This document shows positions 6,569-15,368 of a stretch of 18,902 nucleotides of DNA, piece after piece. Source of the DNA: JANXZO01 sp964355115 (GTDB lineage Bacteria > Bacteroidota > Bacteroidia > Bacteroidales > FEN-979). The notes under the pieces were generated by a model. It searched no databases. It saw nothing but the letters and a program-made list of their open reading frames with translations, and was not told the origin of the DNA. Each line of letters begins with the position of its first letter. Position 1 is the first letter of the stretch. The DNA is taken from assembly GCA_964355115.1 (NCBI GenBank), contig CAYHCQ010000069.1, forward strand, positions 1-18,902, written 5' to 3'. Both the position numbers and the translations under genes were made by a program.

Positions 6569-8137
6569 ATGGAAGAACAGAAAAATCCTGCCGGCGGGTC
6601 ATACGACCAGGAACGGAAGAAAGCAACTGACAGCAGGAAAAATTTGCGTGGCCGCGGATTTAAAACGGCTCTTAACGACACTGTGTTTGAACACGGAAAG
6701 GTTCCTCCCCAGGCGCCTGAACTTGAAGAGATTGTGCTTGGTGCGATGATGCTTGAGAATGACCGTCTTGCCGAGGTCATTGAGGTACTTAAACCAGAGG
6801 TTTTTTACAAGGAACACCATCAGATAATTTTTTCTGCCATAATGAGGTTGTTCGGCCACAACGAACCGGTCGATATTCTGACAGTAACCGAAGAGCTCAG
6901 AAAAAGCGGAGAACTTGATGTTGTCGGCGGTCCCTATTACATCACAATGCTTACCAACCGGGTTGCATCTGCCGCCAATATTGAGTTTCACTCACGGATC
7001 ATCCTGCAAAAGTTCATCCAGCGTGAGCTCATCCGAGTATCGTCCGACATCATACGCGACGCTTATGAAGATACCACAGATGTGTTCGATCTCCTTGATA
7101 AAGCTGAGACCGGCCTTTTTGCAATAAGTGAGAGCAGCATCGGCAAATCTTACATGGACATGCAATCCATCATCAGGGAGGCAATAAAGGAAATTGTTGC
7201 AGGGCGTGAGCATGCAGGCCAGTTGCGGGGTGTAGGTTCCGGTTTTACGGAACTCGACCGGGTGACTTCCGGCTGGCAGAAGTCAGACCTCATGATTATC
7301 GCCTCCCGCCCGGGCATGGGGAAAACCGCATTTGCCCTTACCATGGCGCGCAATGCCGCGATTGAGTTTAAAAAGCCTGTCGCCATTTTCTCACTCGAAA
7401 TGTCTGCCATCCAGCTTGTCACCCGATTGATTTCCAGCGAAACGGAGATCCCTCAGGAAAAACTGCGTCGCGGAACAATGGAAGACCATGAATGGGCGCA
7501 GTTAAATGCCAGGATCACTGCCTTGATAGAAGCCCCGTTATATATTGACGACACAGCCGCCCTCTCGATTTTCGACCTTCGGGCGAAATGCAGAAGGCTT
7601 AAGGCACATCACGATGTTCAGCTCATCATCGTCGACTACCTGCAGCTCATGCAGGGAAGCCAGGAGACCAAGGGCAACCGTGAACAGGAGATCAGCAGTA
7701 TTTCGCGCGGCCTCAAGACACTTGCCAAGGAGCTTAATGTACCTGTAATTGCCCTTTCCCAGCTGAGTCGTGCACCGGAAAAACGGTCGGCCGCTGCCAA
7801 ACCAATCCTGTCTGACCTTCGTGAATCGGGATCGATTGAGCAGGATGCCGATATGGTTATGTTTATTTACCGGCCGGAGTATTATAAAATTGATGTTGAT
7901 GAGGCAGGAGATTCCACCTCGGGTGCGGCTGAAATCAGCATTGCCAAGAACCGGCACGGGCCACTTAAAGATGTGAAGGTAAGATTCATTGCGAAATACG
8001 CCAAGTTTGCTGATGCCGAAATGGAGTACACACCGGTTCATAATATTCCTGCCAATGCTTCGTTTGATGGATCGGTGCGGACTCGCAGCGTTATGTCGAA
8101 AATGGATGATGATGAGCAGCAAGAGACTCCTTTTTAG
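6569..8137 (+). CDS. dnaB: Replicative DNA helicase DnaB
   Basis: DnaB is the hexameric 5'-3' helicase of the replication fork. The 522 residues comprise a basic, disordered N-terminal extension of about 45 residues, the N-terminal primase-interacting domain (about 48-160, from PPQAPELEEIVLGAMM), a linker helix and the RecA-like ATPase domain. The Walker A is SRPGMGKT (246-253) and the Walker B IIVDYLQ (353-359). SLEMS (275-279) and SDLRESGSIEQDADMV (415-430), the latter with the arginine-finger region, are also present. No intein interrupts the P-loop region. Its 3' end overlaps the next gene by up to 32 bases. Length and motifs are normal for the phylum and the identification is secure. Confidence 0.97.
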   Translation: MEEQKNPAGGSYDQERKKATDSRKNLRGRGFKTALNDTVFEHGKVPPQAPELEEIVLGAMMLENDRLAEVIEVLKPEVFYKEHHQIIFSAIMRLFGHNEPVDILTVTEELRKSGELDVVGGPYYITMLTNRVASAANIEFHSRIILQKFIQRELIRVSSDIIRDAYEDTTDVFDLLDKAETGLFAISESSIGKSYMDMQSIIREAIKEIVAGREHAGQLRGVGSGFTELDRVTSGWQKSDLMIIASRPGMGKTAFALTMARNAAIEFKKPVAIFSLEMSAIQLVTRLISSETEIPQEKLRRGTMEDHEWAQLNARITALIEAPLYIDDTAALSIFDLRAKCRRLKAHHDVQLIIVDYLQLMQGSQETKGNREQEISSISRGLKTLAKELNVPVIALSQLSRAPEKRSAAAKPILSDLRESGSIEQDADMVMFIYRPEYYKIDVDEAGDSTSGAAEISIAKNRHGPLKDVKVRFIAKYAKFADAEMEYTPVHNIPANASFDGSVRTRSVMSKMDDDEQQETPF

Positions 8138-9401
8138 CCTGCCTTTAACCCTGGTGATTTTTCTTATCCTCTTCAGCCTGCAACCGGCCAGGGCCGCCCA
8201 TTTGCTTATCCCGATGGACGAAACCCAGAAGAATCACCTGAAGGCTTATGGCATTGCGTTCTGGATCCTCGAAAAGGACATTGAGGTAAACTGGCTTCTT
8301 AATTACCGTGGAGGAAGTTTCATGCTGCAATATGTCAAAGCTATTGAGGAGGAGTGCACTATCCGTGGAGTCACCTGCCAGATAATCGCAGATGCCCAGG
8401 CTTCAGCCATACTTCAGGAGATTGCCGATCCACAGGTAAATATGGAGAATGTAAAACTGCACAAAGCGCCCAAAATCGCAGTTTATTCTCCAAAGAACAA
8501 ACTCCCCTGGGACGATGCCGTTACACTTGTTCTTGCCTATGCCGAAATCCCATATACGATCATTTACGACGAGGAGGTAATAACCGGCGTGTTGCCGCTT
8601 TATGACTGGTTGCATCTGCATCATGAGGATTTTACAGGCCAGTACGGTAAATTCTGGGGAGCCTACCGGAATTTTCCATGGTACCAGGAGGATGTAAGGC
8701 TTCAGGAGGAGAATGCCAGGAAACTTGGGTTCGGAAAGGTCTCACAGATGAAACTTGCTGTTGCAAAGAAAATCAAGGAGTTCGTCGCTGGAGGAGGCTA
8801 TCTGTTCTCTATGTGCTCGGCGCCCGACAGTTATGATGTAGCCCTTTCGTCGGAAGGACTCGATATCTGCGATGTAATGTTCGACGGAGATGCACCGGAG
8901 CCGGGTGTTCAGTCAAGGCTGGATTACTCCCGCTGTTTTGCATTTGAGAACTTCAAACTAAGCAGCAATCCTTACGAATATGAGATTTCCTCTATCGATG
9001 TTTCCGAGACCCGGCCCAGGACAATTTCACGGGACAATGATTTTTTCAGCCTGTTTGAATTTTCAGCCAAATGGGATCCCGTTCCAAGCATGCTCTGCCA
9101 GGACCATGAGAACCTGATCCATGGATTTATGGGACAGACTACGGCATTTAATAAAATTTACGTCAAATCGAATGTTGTCATCCTGGGAGAAAACCGATCG
9201 CTCAATGAGGCCCGATATATTCACGGAGATTTCGGCAAAGGAACCTGGACTTTTCTGGGTGGTCACGACCCCGAGGATTACCAACATATGGTCGGAGACC
9301 CTCCCACCGACCTGAACCTTCATCCGAATTCACCCGGATACAGGTTGATACTCAACAATATACTGTTTCCGGCTGCAAAAAAGGAAAAGCGCAAAACCTG
9401 A
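8106..9401 (+). CDS. Secreted conserved Bacteroidota protein ('asparagine synthetase B' by habit), function unknown
   Basis: Tandem ATGs at 8106, 8109 and 8112 lie inside the end of dnaB; from the first the product has 431 residues. A signal peptide follows (LLFSLPLTLVIFLILFSL, cleavage ARA|AHLL near residue 30). The protein is therefore exported to the periplasm or beyond. Conserved-looking blocks are LIPMDETQKNHLKAYG (34-49), NWLLNYRGGSF (62-72), KLPWDDAVTLVLAYAEIPY (132-150) and LHLHHEDFTGQYGKF (169-183). GGGYLFSMCSAPDSYD (229-244) and FLGGHDPEDYQH (383-394) follow. Homologues are often labelled asparagine synthetase B, but there is no N-terminal Cys nucleophile domain and no SGGxDS ATP-pyrophosphatase loop. 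The Gly-rich strand before C237 and the late His recall class I glutamine amidotransferase/ThuA-like folds; that is inference. It is probably co-transcribed with dnaB. Confidence 0.85.
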   Translation: MMMSSKRLLFSLPLTLVIFLILFSLQPARAAHLLIPMDETQKNHLKAYGIAFWILEKDIEVNWLLNYRGGSFMLQYVKAIEEECTIRGVTCQIIADAQASAILQEIADPQVNMENVKLHKAPKIAVYSPKNKLPWDDAVTLVLAYAEIPYTIIYDEEVITGVLPLYDWLHLHHEDFTGQYGKFWGAYRNFPWYQEDVRLQEENARKLGFGKVSQMKLAVAKKIKEFVAGGGYLFSMCSAPDSYDVALSSEGLDICDVMFDGDAPEPGVQSRLDYSRCFAFENFKLSSNPYEYEISSIDVSETRPRTISRDNDFFSLFEFSAKWDPVPSMLCQDHENLIHGFMGQTTAFNKIYVKSNVVILGENRSLNEARYIHGDFGKGTWTFLGGHDPEDYQHMVGDPPTDLNLHPNSPGYRLILNNILFPAAKKEKRKT

Positions 9402-9409
9402 TGGGTAGC

Positions 9410-9462
9410 CTTTTCTATTGGGTAAGATTATGCTTTTCTATTTGGCAAGATTATGCTTTTCT
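9410..9462. repeat. 23-base tandem repeat at the folA 3' end
   Basis: Two 23-base units (9410-9432 and 9433-9455) differ at two positions, and a third partial copy runs 9456-9462. Each unit begins CTTTTCTATT and ends AAGATTATG. The folA stop codon and last two codons lie within the second and partial units, so the array looks like duplication of the folA 3' end into the 49-base gap between the converging genes. No hairpin terminator is visible there. Confidence 0.75.
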
Positions 9463-9939
9463 GTCGTAGATCTCGTAGGAATAGGTAAAATCGTTTTGCT
9501 CATCAGGACCATGGTCTTCACGGGAGATCAACTGCCATGCTGAAAAATCCAGTTCAGGAAAAAAGACGTCGCCTTCAAATGATTTATGTACCCTGGTCAG
9601 ATATAAACGATCGGTAACAGGTAAAAACTGCCGGTATACCGATGCCCCCCCGATGATAAAATTCTCCTCGCCGGGGTTACACAGGGCAACTGCATCTTCT
9701 ATACTGTAGGCCATTTCACATCCGTCGATAGTTTCGCCGGGCAAGTCGGTAATGACGATATTGCGGCGATTGGGCAGCGGCCGGCGCGGAAGTGAATCGT
9801 AGGTGCGCTTACCCATGATGACCGGATGGCCGGAGGTTACCCGTTTAAAATATTTCATATCGCCCGGGATATGCCAGAGCAGGTCGTTATTCTTTCCGAT
9901 TGCCAGATTCTCGGCTATGGCTACAATGATCGAGATCAT
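9451..9939 (-). CDS. folA: Dihydrofolate reductase
   Basis: The enzyme reduces dihydrofolate with NADPH in the cytosol, regenerating the cofactor that ThyA oxidises. The 162-residue length is typical. Landmarks are MISIIVAIAENLAIGKNNDL at the N-terminus, LLWHIPGDMKYFK with the catalytic acid D27 (E. coli position), VIMGKRTYDSLPRRPLPNR for NADPH and folate binding, IIGGASVYRQFLP and EGDVFFPE near the C-terminus. The start is set at the ATG at 9939. An open frame continues 32 codons further into thyA, but homologues begin at this Met and it sits 19 bases behind the thyA stop. It is last in the operon. The final codons lie within a 23-base tandem repeat. Confidence 0.96.
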   Translation of the reverse strand: MISIIVAIAENLAIGKNNDLLWHIPGDMKYFKRVTSGHPVIMGKRTYDSLPRRPLPNRRNIVITDLPGETIDGCEMAYSIEDAVALCNPGEENFIIGGASVYRQFLPVTDRLYLTRVHKSFEGDVFFPELDFSAWQLISREDHGPDEQNDFTYSYEIYDRKA

Positions 9940-9958
9940 ATAAATAGATAAATAGAGT

Positions 9959-10753
9959 TTAAACGGCGATATCTCCTTTGATATGAGGATGTGACTGATA
10001 ATCCACGAGTTCGAAATCGCCAAAGGTAAAATCAAAAATTTCTTTTACATCAGGGTTGAGGACCATTTTCGGCAAGGGAAGCGGTTCCCTGGACAATTGC
10101 AGTTTTACCTGGTCGATGTGGTTAAGATAGATATGTGCATCCCCCAGGGTATGAACGAATTCGCCGGGCTTTAGTCCTGTTGCCTGCGCCATCATCAGGG
10201 TAAGCAGGGCATAAGAAGCAATATTAAACGGAACGCCCAGGAAGATATCGCAACTGCGCTGGTACATGTGGCAGGAGAGTTCGCCATTGGCAACATAAAA
10301 CTGGAACATCAGGTGACACGGAGGAAGTGCCATCATGTCAAGTTCCCCCACATTCCAGGCACTGACGATGTGCCTGCGCGAATCAGGATTATTCATGATC
10401 GAATGAACAACCTGACTGATCTGATCGACATGACCGCCTCCGGGCTGTGGCCAGAAGCGCCACTGATAGCCGTAAATATGACCCAGGTCACCGTTTTCGT
10501 CGGCCCACTCATTCCAGATCGAAACTTTATTGTCGTTCAGGTATTTCGTGTTCGTTTCGCCCCTGAGAAACCATAACAGTTCATGAATAATGGACCGGAG
10601 ATGAAGCTTCTTGGTGGTCATCAGCGGGAAACTATCGCGAAGATCGAAACGCATCTGGTGACCAAAAACACTGATTGTCCCGGTGCCGGTACGATCCTGC
10701 TTCTGAACTCCGTTTTTCAGAACATGGTCAAGAAGAGAGAGGTATTGCTTCAT
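9959..10753 (-). CDS. thyA: Thymidylate synthase
   Basis: ThyA methylates dUMP to dTMP using methylenetetrahydrofolate, producing dihydrofolate for FolA. The 264-residue length equals that of the E. coli enzyme. Visible signatures are DRTGTGTISVFG (20-31), RSIIHELLWFLRGETN (53-68), ALPPCHLMFQFYV with catalytic C146, CHMYQRSCDIFLGVPFN with the dUMP-phosphate arginine and the base-contacting Asp and Asn, and LGDAHIYLNHIDQ. It is followed by folA after 19 bases and preceded by nupG with a 51-base gap that contains a heptanucleotide tandem repeat. No internal promoter with a good TAnnTTTG was found in that gap, so transcription from the upstream gene is likely. Confidence 0.98.
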   Translation of the reverse strand: MKQYLSLLDHVLKNGVQKQDRTGTGTISVFGHQMRFDLRDSFPLMTTKKLHLRSIIHELLWFLRGETNTKYLNDNKVSIWNEWADENGDLGHIYGYQWRFWPQPGGGHVDQISQVVHSIMNNPDSRRHIVSAWNVGELDMMALPPCHLMFQFYVANGELSCHMYQRSCDIFLGVPFNIASYALLTLMMAQATGLKPGEFVHTLGDAHIYLNHIDQVKLQLSREPLPLPKMVLNPDVKEIFDFTFGDFELVDYQSHPHIKGDIAV

Positions 10754-10771
10754 CTATTAAATCGTAAAAAC

Positions 10772-10806
10772 AAGAGTTAAAAGTTAAGAGTCAAGAGTTA
10801 AGAGTT
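10772..10806. repeat. Heptanucleotide tandem repeat (5 x 7) between nupG and thyA
   Basis: Five head-to-tail copies of AAGAGTT on the plus strand: exact at 10772, 10793 and 10800, with single changes at 10779 (AAAAGTT) and 10786 (AAGAGTC). On the coding strand it reads AACTCTT. The outer copy supplies two bases of the nupG stop codon and the array ends 18 bases before the thyA ATG. Confidence 0.9.
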
Positions 10807-12061
10807 AGTGTTTTGGCACGGTGCTGAATGATTCTGGGTCGTGTTTGTGGCGGAAGAAGATGGCAAAAAGGATTGCCACCACTACTGAGTAGCCGGCAAA
10901 GGCGAACCAGATTCCTTGCCAGTCGAAGGCCCCACCGGGCAATATATAAAATTTGTCAATCACGATACCGCTTATCCGGCTTCCGAGGAAAGCGCCAAAT
11001 CCGTTGGTCATCATCATGAACAACCCCTGGGCGCTGGCTCTGATCGAAGGATCGCTTTGCGTTTCGACAAAAATAGAGCCTGAAATATTGAAAAAATCGA
11101 AGGCCATCCCATAAATAATACAGGAAAGAATGATCATCCAGAGTCCATCGGCCGGGTTTCCGAAACCAAATAGAGCAAACCGGAGCACCCAGGCGATCAT
11201 ACTGAAAAGCATCACTTTCTTTATACCGAACTTCCTGAGAAAAAACGGAATGGTAAGAATGAACAGGGTTTCAGATATCTGGGAAATCGACATGATAATC
11301 GCGGGATATCTAACAGCGATCAGGTCCTGGAATGCCGGAATTTTTGCGAAATCATGCAGAAATGTGTCCCCGTAGGCATTGGTGAGCTGCAGTGAGGCAC
11401 CCAGCAGCATGGCAAAGATGAAGAATACCGCCATTTTTGCATTCTTAAACAGGGCAAAAGCATTTAAACCCAGCTCATTCACGAAGGACTTCTTATGCCC
11501 CCTGCCAAGCGGCGGGCATTTGGGCAAAGTAAAGGAATAGAGTCCGAGGAACAGCGAAGCGGCGGAAGCCACATAGAACTGGGCCGCAGATTTTTCAAGT
11601 CCGGTCAGGCTGATGATCCAGAGTGCTACGATAAACCCGACAGTCCCCCAAACCCGGATGGGAGGATAATCCTTAACGATATTGAGCCCTTTGCTTTTCA
11701 GCGTTGAATAGGTAACTGTAATGGAAAGTGCGATCGTAGGCATGTAAAAAACCATATTCAGAAGCATAATCCAGAACATAGTCGAAGGGTCATTCACCCT
11801 GGGAACCATAAAAAGAACGCCCGCTGCAATAATGTGAAATATTCCATAGAGTTTTTCGGCATTCATCCAGCGATCGGCAATAATTCCGGCTATGGCCGGC
11901 ATAAAGAGCGATGCAATGCCCATCGTGGAAAAAATGGCTCCGAATTCAGTACCAGACCAATGCTTCGTCTGAAACCAGTAGGCTCCGATGGTAAGAAGCC
12001 ATGAACCCCAGATAAAGAACTGCAAAAAATTCAGCAGAATAAGACGGTGCTTAATACTCAT
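10805..12061 (-). CDS. nupG: Nucleoside:H+ symporter, NupG type (MFS)
   Basis: The 418-residue inner-membrane permease closely follows E. coli NupG along its length. Shared blocks include FLQFFIWGSWLLTIGAYWF, MGIASLFMPAIAGIIADRW, VMLFSMIAWVLRFALFGFG, FDFFNISGSIFVE and IRASAQGLFMMMTNGFG, plus KDYPPIRVWGTVGFI in the first half. The protein shows about twelve hydrophobic segments. The family imports purine and pyrimidine nucleosides by proton symport. I chose the ATG at 12061, which gives MSIKHRLILLNF; the frame opens three codons earlier at a TTG with no support. It is second in the minus-strand operon, 35 bases behind the nuclease gene, and followed by thyA. Its stop codon TAA is partly made of the heptanucleotide repeat. 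Confidence 0.93.
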   Translation of the reverse strand: MSIKHRLILLNFLQFFIWGSWLLTIGAYWFQTKHWSGTEFGAIFSTMGIASLFMPAIAGIIADRWMNAEKLYGIFHIIAAGVLFMVPRVNDPSTMFWIMLLNMVFYMPTIALSITVTYSTLKSKGLNIVKDYPPIRVWGTVGFIVALWIISLTGLEKSAAQFYVASAASLFLGLYSFTLPKCPPLGRGHKKSFVNELGLNAFALFKNAKMAVFFIFAMLLGASLQLTNAYGDTFLHDFAKIPAFQDLIAVRYPAIIMSISQISETLFILTIPFFLRKFGIKKVMLFSMIAWVLRFALFGFGNPADGLWMIILSCIIYGMAFDFFNISGSIFVETQSDPSIRASAQGLFMMMTNGFGAFLGSRISGIVIDKFYILPGGAFDWQGIWFAFAGYSVVVAILFAIFFRHKHDPESFSTVPKH

Positions 12062-12096
12062 AACTATCAATTAAATTATCGGAAAGGTGAATGGTG

Positions 12097-12681
12097 CTAC
12101 TTTCGTTTGTTTAGTTCATCCCTGATCTTAGAGGCTTTTTCGTATTCCTCGTTCTCAACTGCAAGCCGGAGCTTCTCCCTGAGTTCGCCGGTGGTATTTT
12201 CCGGATAGGACTCCTTTTCCTCAAATTTCACATCATCGCCAGGCAGATCAGGGGCCGCCTTTTCTGATTCTTCATCCATCAGGATTCCGGCGGCGGCCAT
12301 GATATTTTCATAGGTGTAGATCGGGCACTGGAATCGTATGGCCAGTGCGATTGCATCGGAGGTGCGGGAGTCGATTTCAAGCTCGGTTTCTCCACTTTTA
12401 CAGATAAGTGTGGCATAAAAAACCCCTTCGCTGAATTTGCTTACGATCACCTCGGTGATATCAATATGGAAGGAATCGGCGAAAGATTTAAACAGATCGT
12501 GGGTGAGCGGGCGTGGCGTTTTAATTTTTTCCAGCTCGATAGCGATGGCCTGAGCTTCAAAACCACCTATTATAATGGGAAGCCTCCGCTTGCCGTCGCG
12601 TTCCGACAGAATCAGTGCATAGGCTCCGCTTTGCGACTGACTGTAAGACATACCGTTGATATCTAACCTGATCTTATCCAT
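12097..12681 (-). CDS. Bifunctional nuclease (DUF151) protein with C-terminal UVR motif
   Basis: The 194-residue protein has a DUF151/BFN domain at residues 1-135 (RLPIIIGGFEAQAIAIELE, SRTSDAIALAIRFQCPIY), a charged linker, and a UvrB/UvrC-type helical motif at about 166-193 (LREKLRLAVENEEYEKASKI). The plant member of the DUF151 family was described as a dual DNase/RNase; activity in bacteria is less clear. The UVR motif usually mediates protein contacts. The start is the ATG at 12681 (MDKIRLDINGMSYSQ). The upstream in-frame ATG at 12705 lies at the predicted transcription start and is unlikely to be translated. It leads the operon with nupG, thyA and folA, and is transcribed divergently from the pyrophosphatase gene. 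Confidence 0.9.
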   Translation of the reverse strand: MDKIRLDINGMSYSQSQSGAYALILSERDGKRRLPIIIGGFEAQAIAIELEKIKTPRPLTHDLFKSFADSFHIDITEVIVSKFSEGVFYATLICKSGETELEIDSRTSDAIALAIRFQCPIYTYENIMAAAGILMDEESEKAAPDLPGDDVKFEEKESYPENTTGELREKLRLAVENEEYEKASKIRDELNKRK

Positions 12682-12707
12682 CAAAAACAGCTGATTTTTC
12701 CTCATTA

Positions 12708-12739
12708 CAAACCTACGGGATTTTTACCGAACAGACAAA
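12708..12739 (-). promoter_or_regulatory. Promoter of the nuclease-nupG-thyA-folA operon
   Basis: The minus strand carries TTTG (complement of 12736-12739), exactly 20 bases, then TAGGTTTG (complement of 12708-12715). Both match the Bacteroidota -33/-7 consensus fully, the best promoter in the window. The predicted transcript starts near 12703, giving a leader of about 22 bases to the ATG at 12681. Confidence 0.75.
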
Positions 12740-12756
12740 AAGATGGTCAATAATTC

Positions 12757-12786
12757 TGTGTTTTCTCAAAAATCTGTTTAATTTTG
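12757..12786 (+). promoter_or_regulatory. Promoter of hppA
   Basis: TAATTTTG (12779-12786) is an exact -7 match. TGTG at 12757-12760, 18 bases upstream, is one base off the -33 TTTG. Predicted transcription start is about 12791, with a 26-base leader carrying AGGTGA shortly before the ATG. Confidence 0.6.
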
Positions 12787-12816
12787 TGAAAACTACAACT
12801 AATTAAACAGGTGAAT

Positions 12817-15237
<2,421 letters not shown>

Positions 15238-15260
15238 ACTTTTCTAACAACTTGTAGAAG

Positions 15261-15297
15261 AGAGGCTGTGGGGAAAATCCCTGCGGCCTCTTTTTTT
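15261..15297 (+). terminator. Intrinsic terminator of hppA
   Basis: AGAGGC (15261-15266) pairs with GCCTCT (15286-15291), with an inner GGG/CCC stem around an AAAA-type loop, followed by a run of seven T (15291-15297). It begins 23 bases after the hppA stop and separates that gene from the histidine kinase. Confidence 0.88.
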
Positions 15298-15335
15298 ATG
15301 CCCGCATGATCTGCTTTTGCGTTGATAAAATTTCC

Positions 15336-15343
15336 TATTTTCG
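15336..15343 (+). promoter_or_regulatory. Weak -7-like element before the histidine kinase
   Basis: TATTTTCG is one base off TAnnTTTG. TTTG occurs at 15316-15319, but the 16-base spacing is short. It is the best candidate between the hppA terminator and the kinase start. Confidence 0.3.
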
Positions 15344-15368
15344 TAACATGGCAACGAATACAATTTAG

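Noticed and set aside
7989..8105. 39-codon upstream extension of the secreted gene inside dnaB
   Set aside because: It would bury the signal peptide behind residues that are only a shifted reading of dnaB. The tandem ATGs at 8106-8112 place the signal peptide at the N-terminus.
7538..8122. 194-residue open frame antisense to dnaB
   Set aside because: It mirrors conserved dnaB codons, has no signature of its own and would conflict with the dnaB/secreted gene transcription unit.
6569..8137. Intein or insertion in dnaB
   Set aside because: DnaB is a common intein host, but the P-loop and following motifs are contiguous and the length is normal.
9940..10035. 32-codon N-terminal extension of folA into thyA
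   Set aside because: The extension is read antiphase through thyA coding sequence, and dihydrofolate reductases begin at the internal Met (MISIIVA).
12682..12705. Eight-codon N-terminal extension of the nuclease protein (ATG at 12705)
   Set aside because: This ATG coincides with the predicted transcription start, and the family begins at MDKIRLDI.
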